Shown here: piece after piece, positions 44,746-54,605 of the stretch
Layout of the letters: each line of letters opens with the position of its first letter
Position numbering within the stretch: the first letter of the stretch is position 1
Assembly: GCF_900215605.1 (NCBI RefSeq)
Contig: NZ_OBEL01000001.1
Location: 1,674,001 to 1,738,000, forward strand
Length of the DNA: 64,000 nucleotides
Direction of reading: 5' to 3'
Source: Cohaesibacter gelatinilyticus
GTDB taxonomy: Bacteria; Pseudomonadota; Alphaproteobacteria; Rhizobiales; Cohaesibacteraceae
Position numbers and translations under genes: made by a program
The notes under the pieces: model-generated
Told to the model about the DNA's origin: nothing
The model's database searches: none
The model's input: only the letters and a program-made list of their open reading frames with translations

Positions 44746-46167
44746 TTACCACTTCCAAAAACTTGGCAACAAAAGAGCATATCCGGAGAGAATCTCCAGT
44801 CGACCAAGAATCATTTCAACCGACAGAAGCCACTTGTCAAAGTCGGGAAGAGAGGAAAAATTACCAGCAGGACCAATAACTTCACCTAAACCAGGACCAA
44901 CATTGGCAAGAGCCGTCGCCGATGCGCTCATGGCGGTGATAAAATCCAAACCACCGATTTCCAACATCAAACCAAAAATCATAAAAGTGGCAAAGAAGAT
45001 AAAAACCAGACCAAGTGTGGAGGAGACAATGTCATCACTGATAGACCGATTGGCATAGCGCATAGGCACAATCTGATGCGGTCGCCCCAATGTCATGATG
45101 CTTTGACGAATCATTTGCCAGATCACGACAAAACGAAACTGTTTCAATCCACCGGATGTTGAGCCGGAACAAGCACCAAAGAAAGTAAGCACCAGAAAAA
45201 CAGCACCAAATAGAGCTCCCCAAAGTTGGTAATCCCCTGCGGCAAAGCCCGTTGTGGTGACAATCGAAATGACATTGAACAAGGCAAATACCAGATCATG
45301 CCATGCACCTTCCGGGTACAGAACCTCTTTGCAGGTAAAGATCAGAAGGCTGGCCGCAATGACTCCAAAGAAATACAGGCGAACCTGGGGATCATGAACA
45401 GGATTGGGAGAAAACAATTTGATTAGATAAAGAAACGGCAATCCACCAAGGAACATGAAGAATGACGCCACCACCAAGATCCCCAAGCTATGGAAATGCC
45501 AGATAGAATCATCCGATGTCGAAAACCCGCCTGTCGACACAGTCGTCATGGAATGATTGATCGCTTCAAATACGCTCATTCCCAACTCGAAATATGCAAA
45601 TGCGCAAAGAGTTGTCAGCAACAAATAGATCAGGATGATACGACCGGCAAATTCTCTAACTCGAGGAAAGGGTTTATCGCTTTGGTCGGAGGATTCCATG
45701 TAGAACAGTCGCTGCCCTCCAGTACCAAGTGATGGCAGGATGCTAACGCCAATAGCAACAATTCCAAGTCCGCCAATCCATTGCAACATGGAACGCCAGA
45801 ACAAGATACCCGGTGCCATATTATCCAATCCGTTCAATACGGTTGATCCTGTCGTGGTCAGACCAGACGCTGTCTCAAAAAAAGCATCCGTGAACGAAAG
45901 CTCAAGCGATGACAAATAAAGTGGCAATGCTGCAAAGAAACAGACAAAAATCCATAAGGCATTGACAAAAATGATGGAATTTTTGGTTGTCCATCCGGTA
46001 TTCTGGTGACGTCCAACCAGAAACAAAGCCACACCAACACTGACAGACATGCAACCTGCCGCAACAAATGCATGCCAATCTTCATTCACAAAAGCCAGAT
46101 CAATGGCTGCGGGTAGAAACATCAAGCTGCCCAAAACAGCTATCAAGCACCCGAGAATGGAAATCAT
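44746..46167 (-). CDS. trkH: Trk-type potassium uptake protein
   Basis: The K+-translocating membrane subunit, 473 residues, with the repeated P-loop filters seen as ETASGLTTTGSTVL, NHSMTTVSTGGFSTSD, NVISIVTTTGFAAGD and SATALANVGPGLG. The glycine-containing pore motifs are intact. It works with the cytoplasmic NAD-binding TrkA, which is not in this window. The frame starts at 46236, but the ATG at 46167 has GGAGAAGGA upstream and gives the membrane-protein start MISILGCLIAVLGSL. Confidence 0.95.
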   Translation of the reverse strand: MISILGCLIAVLGSLMFLPAAIDLAFVNEDWHAFVAAGCMSVSVGVALFLVGRHQNTGWTTKNSIIFVNALWIFVCFFAALPLYLSSLELSFTDAFFETASGLTTTGSTVLNGLDNMAPGILFWRSMLQWIGGLGIVAIGVSILPSLGTGGQRLFYMESSDQSDKPFPRVREFAGRIILIYLLLTTLCAFAYFELGMSVFEAINHSMTTVSTGGFSTSDDSIWHFHSLGILVVASFFMFLGGLPFLYLIKLFSPNPVHDPQVRLYFFGVIAASLLIFTCKEVLYPEGAWHDLVFALFNVISIVTTTGFAAGDYQLWGALFGAVFLVLTFFGACSGSTSGGLKQFRFVVIWQMIRQSIMTLGRPHQIVPMRYANRSISDDIVSSTLGLVFIFFATFMIFGLMLEIGGLDFITAMSASATALANVGPGLGEVIGPAGNFSSLPDFDKWLLSVEMILGRLEILSGYALLLPSFWKW

Positions 46168-46251
46168 TTGCTCTGTCCTTCTCCAATCAGGAAAGAGGCA
46201 TGTCAACATACAGCCTCTCTCATTTCTGGAAAGCAAGCGCTAACTATAGCA

Positions 46252-46497
46252 TCATTCACCGTCAAAATATTGCTGATAGATCAAGGTAATCACAAGCATA
46301 TAACCGGCAGCTACTGTCATAATATTCTTCAGAAGTTCCAAACCGTCTGCTCGTCCGGTCGCAGGATCGACCAGACTTCCAAATATCCCGTTGGGAAAAG
46401 CCGCCCGCATTGTAGCGCTCGCCCCCATCAGGGAAACAATTGCAAAAGCAGTATAAAGAAAGATTGTTCGGAGCCAGGGGGGGATATCAGAAAACAT
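46252..46497 (-). CDS. Small two-span membrane protein, unknown
   Basis: An 81-residue hypothetical protein. It starts MFSDIPPWLRTIFLYTAFAIVSLMG with a first hydrophobic segment (about 10-25) and has a second (LKNIMTVAAGYMLVITLIYQQYF) at the C-terminus, with a short loop of about 30 residues. The frame is open to 46572; the ATG at 46497 has GAGAA upstream. It lies between clpA and trkH on the same strand. No family recognised. Confidence 0.55.
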   Translation of the reverse strand: MFSDIPPWLRTIFLYTAFAIVSLMGASATMRAAFPNGIFGSLVDPATGRADGLELLKNIMTVAAGYMLVITLIYQQYFDGE

Positions 46498-46599
46498 GGT
46501 GTTCTCACTTATTAAGGCATCTAGCCGCCTTGTTATGCCCATCCTGACAAATACTTCAACCAGACAGATCAAATCCGTCTGATTGAATTGGCATTTGGT

Positions 46600-49029
46600 C
46601 TATTTTTTACCCGAACCAGAAACGGTTGGAACGCTTGATTTGCGCTTGGCAACAGCTTTGCTCTTGCTTGCAGCACCAGAGGCTGTCTTGGATTTGCTGG
46701 TTCGCCGAGGTTTGCGCTTCAGCTTTGGTTCGTCCTCAACCATAGTAAGGATAAGTTTTTCACCACCCTCCTCAGCCTTGATAACATCCACCTGAACAGT
46801 ACCACCTTTAACAAGCTTGCCAAACAGGATCTCTTCTGCCAGCGGACGTTTGATATGTTCCTGAATGACGCGTCCCAGAGGACGAGCACCCATTTTCGGA
46901 TCATATCCCTTGTCCGCGAGCCAACGTGTCGCCGCATCGGTCAACTCGAAGGTCACCCCACGATCAGCCAATTGTGCTTCCAACTGCACAACGAACTTGC
47001 GCACCACCTGATGAACAATCTCCGTTGGCAGATGGCCAAACGGTATGATGGCATCCAGACGGTTACGGAATTCAGGCGTGAACAGCTTGTTGATGGCCTC
47101 TTCATCCTCGCCGGACCGGTAAGTCGCAGTAAAGCCCATAACCTGTTTGTCCATTTCCGCAGCACCGGCATTGGTCGTCATGATCAGAATGACATTGCGG
47201 AAATCAACTTTCTTGCCGTTATGATCCGTCAGCTTACCGTGATCCATCACCTGCAACAGAATATTGAACAGATCCGGATGCGCTTTTTCCACTTCGTCGA
47301 GTAGCAACACACAATGCGGATGTTGATCCACGCCATCGGTCAGCAGACCGCCCTGATCAAAACCGACATAACCTGGAGGAGCACCAATCAAACGAGAAAT
47401 GGTATGACGCTCCATATATTCCGACATATCAAAGCGCAACAATTCCACACCCATCAGCTCAGCAAGCTGACGAGCAACCTCGGTTTTGCCAACACCAGTC
47501 GGACCAGAGAACAGATAATTGCCGATAGGCTTTTCGGGTTCACGCAAACCAGCCCTGGCCAGCTTGATTTGCGATGTAAGCGCTTGAATTGCCTGATCCT
47601 GACCATAGACCACACGCTTCAAGTTGACTTCGAGATGCTGAAGCACCTCCTTGTCATCCTTGGAAACGGTCTTCGGCGGGATCCGTGCCATGGTTGCAAT
47701 GGTTTCTTCAACTTCTTTGGCAGAAATGGTCTTACGGCGTTTATTCTCGGCTAACAATTGCTGTGCAGCACCCGTTTCATCAATCACATCAATCGCCTTG
47801 TCTGGCAACTTGCGATCATGAATATAGCGCGCAGAAAGCTCCACTGCCGACTGAATGGCGTCATTTGAATATTTGACACTGTGATAGTCCTCAAAATAAG
47901 GCTTCAAGCCCTTGAGGATATCGATGGCATCAGGAACGCTCGGTTCATTGATGTCGATTTTCTGGAATCGACGCACAAGCGCCCGATCCTTCTCGAAGAA
48001 TTGACGATATTCCTTGTATGTCGTTGATCCCATACAGCGCAAAGACCCAGAGGCCAAAGCCGGCTTCAATAGATTGGACGCATCCATCGCACCGCCAGAC
48101 GTTGCACCTGCTCCGATCACCGTATGGATTTCATCGATGAAAAGGATAGCCCCATCATAGTCTTCAATTTCCTTGATGACTCGTTTCAGGCGTTCTTCAA
48201 AATCACCCCGATAGCGCGTTCCTGCCAAAAGAGTACCCATATCAAGGGAGAAGATCGTCGCACCTTTCAAGACATCAGGTACCTTATCCTCAATGATGCG
48301 TTTTGCCAGACCTTCCGCAATGGCGGTTTTACCGACGCCAGGATCCCCCACAAACAGTGGGTTATTCTTGGCACGGCGGCAAAGAACTTGAATAGTCCGG
48401 TGAATTTCAATATCGCGCCCAATCAACACGTCAATCTTGCCGTTGCGGGCTTTCTCATTCAGATTGACCGCATAAGCCTTCAAAGCTTCGGCAGATCCTT
48501 GGCTTTCATCCTCTTCGTCATCACTTTCAAACGAAAACTCTTCTTCATCGTCATCTACACCAGTCGGCATAGCACCAGATTCCATGCCCGGGGTCTTGGC
48601 AATACCATGCGAGATATAATTGACCGCGTCATAGCGTGTCATATCCTGATCATGCAGGAAGAAGGCGGCATGGCTTTCGCGCTCGGCAAAGATCGCAACC
48701 AGCACATTCGCACCCGTTACCTCTTCCCGACCGGAGGATTGAACATGAATGACGGCACGCTGAATCACCCGTTGGAAACCAGCGGTCGGCTTGGCATCAT
48801 CATCGCTCTGCTGTACCAGATTAGACAATTCATTGTCGATATAATCGACCAGATTGGACTCCAACACTTTGAGATCTACGCCACAGGCACGCATAACCGC
48901 AGCCGCATCGCTGTCTTCAATCAGCGCCAGCAGCAAATGTTCCAGCGTCGCATATTCCTGGTGTCGCTCATTCGCGGACATCAAAGCCTTATGCAGGGCC
49001 ATTTCAAGAGAGTTGGAAAATGATGGCAC
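46600..49029 (-). CDS. clpA: ATP-dependent Clp protease ATP-binding subunit ClpA
   Basis: The AAA+ unfoldase that feeds proteins to ClpP. The 809 residues contain the Clp N-domain repeats (1-145), the first AAA module with GDPGVGKTAIAEGLAKR, the second with GPTGVGKTEVARQLAEL, and the ClpP-contacting region. Beyond the family end is a 40-residue lysine-serine tail (RKPRRTSKSKTASGAASKSK). It starts with GTG at 49029 with GAGGAG upstream, nine bases after the clpS stop. Confidence 0.97.
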   Translation of the reverse strand: MPSFSNSLEMALHKALMSANERHQEYATLEHLLLALIEDSDAAAVMRACGVDLKVLESNLVDYIDNELSNLVQQSDDDAKPTAGFQRVIQRAVIHVQSSGREEVTGANVLVAIFAERESHAAFFLHDQDMTRYDAVNYISHGIAKTPGMESGAMPTGVDDDEEEFSFESDDEEDESQGSAEALKAYAVNLNEKARNGKIDVLIGRDIEIHRTIQVLCRRAKNNPLFVGDPGVGKTAIAEGLAKRIIEDKVPDVLKGATIFSLDMGTLLAGTRYRGDFEERLKRVIKEIEDYDGAILFIDEIHTVIGAGATSGGAMDASNLLKPALASGSLRCMGSTTYKEYRQFFEKDRALVRRFQKIDINEPSVPDAIDILKGLKPYFEDYHSVKYSNDAIQSAVELSARYIHDRKLPDKAIDVIDETGAAQQLLAENKRRKTISAKEVEETIATMARIPPKTVSKDDKEVLQHLEVNLKRVVYGQDQAIQALTSQIKLARAGLREPEKPIGNYLFSGPTGVGKTEVARQLAELMGVELLRFDMSEYMERHTISRLIGAPPGYVGFDQGGLLTDGVDQHPHCVLLLDEVEKAHPDLFNILLQVMDHGKLTDHNGKKVDFRNVILIMTTNAGAAEMDKQVMGFTATYRSGEDEEAINKLFTPEFRNRLDAIIPFGHLPTEIVHQVVRKFVVQLEAQLADRGVTFELTDAATRWLADKGYDPKMGARPLGRVIQEHIKRPLAEEILFGKLVKGGTVQVDVIKAEEGGEKLILTMVEDEPKLKRKPRRTSKSKTASGAASKSKAVAKRKSSVPTVSGSGKK

Positions 49030-49038
49030 GAGCGCTCC

Positions 49039-49359
49039 TCACTTTTTTTCCATGACACATTGCAACGGATGTTGATGTTGATGGGCAAAATTCATCACCT
49101 GTGACACCTTGGTTTCCGCTACTTCATAGGTAAAGACGCCACATTCACCCACACCATGATGATGGACATGCAGCATGATGCGCGTTGCGTCTTCCCGTCC
49201 CTTGTTGAAAAAAGCTTCCAGCACATGAACCACAAATTCCATGGGCGTGAAGTCATCATTCAACAACAGGACACGATACATATTCGGTCGCTTGGTTTTG
49301 GAGCGCGTTTTAGTCGCTACCCCGGTATCTTCATCCAGGCGACGAACAGATTTACTCAT
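49039..49359 (-). CDS. clpS: ATP-dependent Clp protease adaptor ClpS
   Basis: The N-degron adaptor that delivers proteins to ClpA. Of 106 residues, the core reads [57 protein letters not shown], with the binding-pocket Asn-Asp and His typical of the family. It precedes clpA by nine bases; the two are one transcript. Confidence 0.97.
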   Translation of the reverse strand: MSKSVRRLDEDTGVATKTRSKTKRPNMYRVLLLNDDFTPMEFVVHVLEAFFNKGREDATRIMLHVHHHGVGECGVFTYEVAETKVSQVMNFAHQHQHPLQCVMEKK

Positions 49360-49399
49360 TGTCTAGCCATTCTCCGGAATCAAAATTGTAGCTTCTTTC

Positions 49400-49549
49400 C
49401 TAGCACATAACACTATGATCAAGAAAGAACGGCTGTGCCCTCTCCCTTTGCAACAAAACAATCAGGGCAAGAGAAAGAAGCAGTGAATATCCAAATAGAC
49501 GCAAGCGGGTAAAATGGAGAACTTCCCAAACGCCCTTCAATTTCTTCAT
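49400..49549 (-). CDS. Candidate 49-residue single-span membrane protein
   Basis: The frame reads MKKLKGVWEVLHFTRLRLFG, then the hydrophobic YSLLLSLALIVLL, then QRERAQPFFLDHSVMC. A basic start, one membrane span and a polar tail look protein-like. The RLRLFG-span arrangement resembles the beginning of CHASE2-type sensor proteins, so it might be a remnant. There is no Shine-Dalgarno sequence, and a stop codon directly precedes the ATG. It lies 40 bases upstream of clpS on the same strand. Confidence 0.28.
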   Translation of the reverse strand: MKKLKGVWEVLHFTRLRLFGYSLLLSLALIVLLQRERAQPFFLDHSVMC

Positions 49550-49833
49550 TTAGGTCAGCATACAGCCAATTTTAAGAGCACGGCGTTCAAGAATTTGTCA
49601 GCGGCAGATACAAAATTCTTACACAGGTTAATTTAGCCAGGCATCGCAGCGACTTAGGTTAACCATATCCATCAAATTTCTCTCAAATTGCGTCAAACTA
49701 GGCAATTTTTACCGTTTCGTAACTGTGACTGATTAACCTTGATATTCAAAGTAAAGGCAGTCATGCACCCAAATCACTGGCATTTGTTGTGCACCGTGGG
49801 ACTGCAATAGAGTAAACAGTCGAAGGACGTCGC
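49550..49833. other. Divergent region upstream of the carboxypeptidase gene
   Basis: About 284 A+T-rich bases with no gene. They should hold the promoter of the D,D-carboxypeptidase and that of clpS-clpA. Several TTAA half-sites occur (near 49629, 49659, 49735) but no full CtrA box with seven-base spacing. Confidence 0.35.
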
Positions 49834-51402
49834 GTGTTTAGAGTAGCGTTCCAAGCCCTCAATGGCTCATCCCTTCTGCGCCGTGCAGTCTGTGCAGGCG
49901 TAGCAGTGCTTTTGGCAGTGGCCCCTATCAGTTCGGCTGACGCTGCAAAGCGAAAAAAAAGCAGCACGAACAACAAATATGCAGCCTATGTCATCGACGT
50001 TAAAAGTGGCAAAGTGCTATTTTCGCGCAATGGAAAATCCTTGCGCTATCCCGCTTCGCTAACCAAGATGATGACCCTTTATATGGTCTTTGAGCAGCTC
50101 AATTCTGGCAAATTGAAACTCGACAGTCGCATGAAGGTGTCGAGATACGCTTCCAAACGCCCACCATCAAAACTTGGCTTACGTGCAGGCAGTTCAATTA
50201 AGGTGCGCGATGCAATCTATGCATTGGTCACCAAGTCTGCCAATGATGTTGCCACGGTTATTGCTGAACATATTGGTGGAACCGAGAGCAATTTCGGCAC
50301 CCTGATGACCCGCAAAGCCCGCTCCATGGGAATGAGTCGAACCACCTTTCGCAATGCATCCGGTCTTCCAAATTCAAAACAAAAAACCACAGCCGCCGAC
50401 ATGGCTCTGCTTGGTCGTGCGCTGCAAGATCGTTTTCCCCGTTACTACAAATTCTTCAACACGAAGAGCTTTCGTTATGGAAAGCGCCGCTACGGCAACC
50501 ATAACAAGCTCCTTGGTAGGGTCAGAGGTGTGGATGGCATCAAGACTGGCTACACTCGTGCATCCGGCTTCAACCTTGTCACCAATGTGAAAAGTCGTGA
50601 CCGGCATATCGTGGCCGTCGTCATGGGGGGTAAGACTGGACGATCTCGCGATGCACACATGAAGTCATTGATTGCCAAATACTTGCCAAAAGCAAAAACT
50701 GGCCGACGTCTGACTGCTCTTGTTGTCCCTCGCGCGGGAACCACAAAACGCAATTACATACAATTGGCTTCCAAAATTCGCCTGCCTAAAGCAAAAGTAG
50801 CACCAGGTGCTCCTGTTGCGCTTGCCAAGGTTGATCTGACACCAGTTCCGGCAGCTGCTCCACAGACTGCACCAGTCGCACTTGTTGCAGAACAACCAAT
50901 TGCGAACGCTCCGATTCAATTGGCAGCACTTCCAAAGGCGCGTCTGCAGGACAATCGGGCTACAGCATCAATCCGGCAGCAACCAACACGATCCAAACAG
51001 CTGACCGTAGCATCTCTGGCCATTCCGCCAATGCCACGCCCTGCAAACGACCCTATTGGTGATCTGTCGACACATGCATCTGCTTATGCGCCTGCTGCTG
51101 CCACAAAATCACCCCAAAATCCTGGTATTGCTTCATTTGAAGCCAAACCCGCACCAGCTGGCTGGCAAATCCAGTTGGGTGCTACGCCAACCCTGTCCGG
51201 TGCCAACAAATTGCTGGTCCAGGCTCGTAAGAAAAACAAACGCCTCTTGGCTGCAGTTCTCAATCATACCGAGACCGTTGCCAAGAATGATGAAGTCCTG
51301 TATCGCGCTCGCTTTGCTGGTTTCTCTTCCAAGAAATCTGCCCGCAGAGCCTGCAAGATCCTGAAGAAACAAAAATTCGCCTGTCTGGCGCTGAACCCGT
51401 AA
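49834..51402 (+). CDS. D-alanyl-D-alanine carboxypeptidase with SPOR domain
   Basis: A low-molecular-weight penicillin-binding protein of 522 residues that trims peptidoglycan stem peptides in the periplasm. It has a signal segment (about 14-38), then the S11 peptidase with SLTK (Ser75, Lys78), SAN (Ser135, Asn137) and KTG (237-239). A long proline- and alanine-rich linker (about 320-440) leads to a C-terminal SPOR domain (about 445-520), which binds denuded glycan at division sites. It starts with GTG at 49834, with GAAGGA six bases upstream. This layout beside clpS-clpA is common in Rhizobiales. Confidence 0.92.
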   Translation: MFRVAFQALNGSSLLRRAVCAGVAVLLAVAPISSADAAKRKKSSTNNKYAAYVIDVKSGKVLFSRNGKSLRYPASLTKMMTLYMVFEQLNSGKLKLDSRMKVSRYASKRPPSKLGLRAGSSIKVRDAIYALVTKSANDVATVIAEHIGGTESNFGTLMTRKARSMGMSRTTFRNASGLPNSKQKTTAADMALLGRALQDRFPRYYKFFNTKSFRYGKRRYGNHNKLLGRVRGVDGIKTGYTRASGFNLVTNVKSRDRHIVAVVMGGKTGRSRDAHMKSLIAKYLPKAKTGRRLTALVVPRAGTTKRNYIQLASKIRLPKAKVAPGAPVALAKVDLTPVPAAAPQTAPVALVAEQPIANAPIQLAALPKARLQDNRATASIRQQPTRSKQLTVASLAIPPMPRPANDPIGDLSTHASAYAPAAATKSPQNPGIASFEAKPAPAGWQIQLGATPTLSGANKLLVQARKKNKRLLAAVLNHTETVAKNDEVLYRARFAGFSSKKSARRACKILKKQKFACLALNP

Positions 51403-51423
51403 ATTGTAGTGAGTATTGGGAAA

Positions 51424-52119
51424 TCAGCCATGTTTCCGAAGCAAAATAGCCTTGGCAGCATTGATCTTAGCGGCAAGAAACGTCGACCCGCCGTGGTCGG
51501 GGTGGACCCGCTTCATCAGACGCCGATGCGCAGCAACAATTTCGTCCTGGGAAGCTTGCGTCGTAAGCCCAAGCACCTCATAGGCTTCCTCCTCGGTCAT
51601 GGGGCCCGTGTCAGACGCGCTGCCCTCCCCCGCTGCCATGTGCGGCTCGAACTCGTTCCGCCAATCGGGCACGCGACCATCAAGATAGGCTTCAAGTAGG
51701 GCTGTGCTCTCCTGATCCGTAGCAATTTCCTGATAGAGACTGAACAACTCGGTCTCTGTCAGGCCCTCCAACTGTCGCCCTTCAAAATTTCCGACCAGAA
51801 CCTGACCAATAATGATCCCGGTATCATGGTCCAGCGTCATTTCCAGTGCAGCTGTTCTGACAGTCGATCCCCGTCCACTCTCACGGTCAGCTCCGGCTCT
51901 GGATGGCTTGCGTATCAACATGCTTGCAGCCATGACTCCAACGGGTAGAGCCAAAACCCAATTACCACGAAGCATCAAAAACGCACTGAATAGTCCCAGC
52001 AGAACCCCCATCACTCGATATACAAATTGTACAATATCGACAGGATTGGCATGGGCAATCCATTTCAGGACAAGCCAGACGCCCGCAACAAAAAAGCCAC
52101 CAGCCAACAAATAAATCAT
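51424..52119 (-). CDS. Membrane-anchored DnaJ-domain protein
   Basis: A 231-residue protein with two to three hydrophobic segments in the first 75 residues, a middle domain (about 85-165) and a C-terminal J-domain: EEEAYEVLGLTTQASQDEIVAAHRRLMKRVHPDHGGSTFLAAKINAAKAILL, with the HPD motif present. The layout resembles Tim14/DjlA-like membrane J-proteins, which stimulate DnaK at a membrane. It converges on the carboxypeptidase gene and lies downstream of the VWA gene. Confidence 0.85.
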   Translation of the reverse strand: MIYLLAGGFFVAGVWLVLKWIAHANPVDIVQFVYRVMGVLLGLFSAFLMLRGNWVLALPVGVMAASMLIRKPSRAGADRESGRGSTVRTAALEMTLDHDTGIIIGQVLVGNFEGRQLEGLTETELFSLYQEIATDQESTALLEAYLDGRVPDWRNEFEPHMAAGEGSASDTGPMTEEEAYEVLGLTTQASQDEIVAAHRRLMKRVHPDHGGSTFLAAKINAAKAILLRKHG

Positions 52120-52196
52120 AAATTCCTCAACCTTCTAAGAAGGGTCCCTAAACCTTATAAAAACATCAGCGTTTGATAAGATTTGGTCTCTCTATA

Positions 52197-52949
52197 TCAA
52201 CGTGATGTCAACCGAGGCAATTGTTGCCTCAATTCGCTTGGCAATAAATCTCTGTTCCTGCCAGCCGCCGCATAAGCAGCAATGGAACGCAAGTAGGCTG
52301 CCAGTTTCGATCGGGCAGATCCATCAAAATGCGCATAGGCCCCTCCAGTAATCCGGGCAATTTCGCGAAACATGGTTTTTGCATAAGCATCGTCCCCTTC
52401 TTGAAACAAAAAAACGGGAACCGAACGCAACGCAACCTCACCTGCAAGGCCCGCTATATGATCCGCATCTTCTTCCAGACAATCTCCCACATAAACCACA
52501 GCCTGCACAGGCTGGGTTACCGCTTCATCTTGAATATGCTGAAGAATCCGACCCAATTGAGTACGTCCGGCACGGCACTGAAAACGTTCCATCCACCCAA
52601 TCATGTCATCGGCAAGCAAGGTCCAACGACTGGCTTTGCATTCATTGGTGCCACGAAAATAGACAAGCTGCGTCGCTAACCGCCCATGACGTTGAGATTC
52701 CACAAACATGTCACTTTGCAAGGAACAGGCAAGATCCCAGCTCGGCTGACGGCTCATCGTCGCATCCAACGCAAAGATCAGTCTCCCGGTAGGATGACCA
52801 AGTCCCTTTTGGTCACGGGCCTGCCGCACCATTCTTGTTTTGGATAAAAAAGAAGCTACTTCCGATTTGTCAGAGCGCACGGCCGGTTTGTTGACCTCTC
52901 CAGTCTCAATAGGAGACAGATCACCTTGTTTGGACTTCTTCTTTTTCAC
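52197..52949 (-). CDS. VWA-domain protein
   Basis: A 250-residue cytoplasmic protein with a von Willebrand factor A fold: LIFALDATMSRQPSWDLA near residue 60 (a modified MIDAS DxTxS), a middle LVYFRG, and ERFQCRAGRTQLGRILQHI, then VVYVGDCLEEDADHIAGLAGEVALRSVPVFLFQEGDD. The first 30 residues are basic and lysine-rich. GTG 52949 has GGAGG five to six bases upstream, better than the open frame to 53033. It pairs with the DnaJ gene, as is common in Rhizobiales; the function is unknown. Confidence 0.8.
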   Translation of the reverse strand: MKKKKSKQGDLSPIETGEVNKPAVRSDKSEVASFLSKTRMVRQARDQKGLGHPTGRLIFALDATMSRQPSWDLACSLQSDMFVESQRHGRLATQLVYFRGTNECKASRWTLLADDMIGWMERFQCRAGRTQLGRILQHIQDEAVTQPVQAVVYVGDCLEEDADHIAGLAGEVALRSVPVFLFQEGDDAYAKTMFREIARITGGAYAHFDGSARSKLAAYLRSIAAYAAAGRNRDLLPSELRQQLPRLTSR

Positions 52950-53163
52950 CCGATCCTCCCTTGTTTGCCAATTTCCCGATTTGGCAGAGCAAATAAATCT
53001 TTCTTCTATTATGTATGGCTTTTTGCCCCGCAAACAACCACCCGAACATCAGCCCTGCATCTGCGACACATGGGGAGTTTTATTGCAGCGCAATATGCGC
53101 TATAGCAGCCATCAAAGCCACTTGCTTCTTGGGATCAACGGCCTTGCAAACGTGAGACAGAAA

Positions 53164-54033
53164 ATGACCAGCACTCATAACCTGACCATCGTCCGCACAA
53201 TCGAAGACTTGCGCTCCATCACGAATGCATGGCGCCGGAATGGACAAACCTATGCCATGGTTCCAACCATGGGGGCCCTGCATGCAGGTCATCTCAGTCT
53301 CGTTGAGCTGGCGCAAGATCAAGCTGATCATGTTCTCGTTTCGATTTTTGTCAATCCAACCCAATTTGCCCCTCATGAGGATTTCAGCTCCTATCCCCGC
53401 ACTGAGAATGATGATTGCATCAAACTCTCAGGTTACCGTATCGGAGCAGTTTTCTGCCCAAATGCCAAAGAGATGTATCCGGAAGGATTCTGTACTCATG
53501 TTGGTTTGAGCGGTCCGGCACAAGGCTTGGAAAGCGATTTCCGGCCCCATTTCTTTCAGGGCGTTGCAACAGTGGTAACCAAGCTGTTGCTCGCAGCACA
53601 ACCAGACATAGCCATCTTTGGCGAAAAGGATTTCCAGCAATTGCGCGTCATTCAGCGCTTTGCCAAGGATCTGAATCTGCCGACCGAAATTCAGGGCGGC
53701 CCCACCATGCGTGAATCAGATGGATTGGCCATGTCTTCCCGCAATGCATATCTAAGCAATGAAGAGCGAACCAAATCCGTTCAACTCATCACCATCATGC
53801 GCCAAACTGCCCAACGTCTTCAGCATGGCGAGCTTTGTAAAGCAGTTCTGCAAGATGGACTTGATGCATTGAAGGCTGCCGGATTCAAGCCGGACTATCT
53901 GGCCTTGCACGAAAGTCAGGATCTGAAACCATTTACAGGATCAAACCTAACACAGGAGCAGCTCGGGGATTACCGCCTTCTCGCTGCAGCATGCCTTGGC
54001 AAAACAAGACTGATCGACAATATTGAAGTCTGA
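53164..54033 (+). CDS. panC: Pantothenate synthetase
   Basis: Condenses pantoate and beta-alanine with ATP to pantothenate. The 289 residues have the nucleotide-binding HxGH in MVPTMGALHAGHLSL, SIFVNPTQFAPHEDFSSYPR, the FFQGVATVVTKLL and GEKDFQQL motifs and MSSRNAYLS. The frame is open far upstream, but the ATG at 53164 has GAGA near it and starts the family domain. panB is not adjacent in this window. Confidence 0.96.
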   Translation: MTSTHNLTIVRTIEDLRSITNAWRRNGQTYAMVPTMGALHAGHLSLVELAQDQADHVLVSIFVNPTQFAPHEDFSSYPRTENDDCIKLSGYRIGAVFCPNAKEMYPEGFCTHVGLSGPAQGLESDFRPHFFQGVATVVTKLLLAAQPDIAIFGEKDFQQLRVIQRFAKDLNLPTEIQGGPTMRESDGLAMSSRNAYLSNEERTKSVQLITIMRQTAQRLQHGELCKAVLQDGLDALKAAGFKPDYLALHESQDLKPFTGSNLTQEQLGDYRLLAAACLGKTRLIDNIEV

Positions 54034-54154
54034 TAAAAGGCTATACTGAAATTGCAATGCACCAATAGCAGATCAAACAATATCATTGTCTTACCGCTCG
54101 ATATTAAGTAGCAATACTTATGGTAATTTGATCCAATCTGGTGAGGCGACGGCA

Positions 54155-54541
54155 ATGCAACGAGCATTCGTAAACATCTTGAGCGACAATGTCGCCAAAA
54201 CAGCCGAGTTCTATGAAAATTTACTCGGTATGACGCGCCATTTCAATTCGGATTGGTTCATCATTCTGACGCATCCCAACATCAATGATCTGGAATATGG
54301 CATCTTGCAAAAAGACCATGCCATCGTTCCAGTCGCCTCTCGATCAGATGCAGGAGGCATGATCGTCACTTTTGTGGTTGAGGATTGTGATCGCATTTAT
54401 ACAAAGGCAAAAGAGCTTGGTGCCCTTATTGTCAGCGAACCAACAGACATGCCATACGGACAGCGTCGCATGCTCTTGCAGGACCCTGACGGAGTGATGA
54501 TTGATGTAAGTGCCCCGACGGCACCACTTGTCGAAACCTGA
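54155..54541 (+). CDS. VOC/glyoxalase-fold protein
   Basis: A 128-residue vicinal-oxygen-chelate protein: RAFVNILSDNVAKTAEFYENLLGM at the start and YGQRRMLLQDPDGVMIDV at the end, the typical paired beta-alpha-beta units. Such proteins include glyoxalase I, dioxygenases and resistance proteins; the substrate is unknown. The ATG at 54155 has GAGGCG eight bases upstream; the open frame extends to 54086 without support. Confidence 0.85.
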   Translation: MQRAFVNILSDNVAKTAEFYENLLGMTRHFNSDWFIILTHPNINDLEYGILQKDHAIVPVASRSDAGGMIVTFVVEDCDRIYTKAKELGALIVSEPTDMPYGQRRMLLQDPDGVMIDVSAPTAPLVET

Positions 54542-54605
54542 ATAGAAAACCAGACAATTTCCACACAACCCTGACAATCCAAAGAAAATCCGGATTATCC
54601 GGGTT

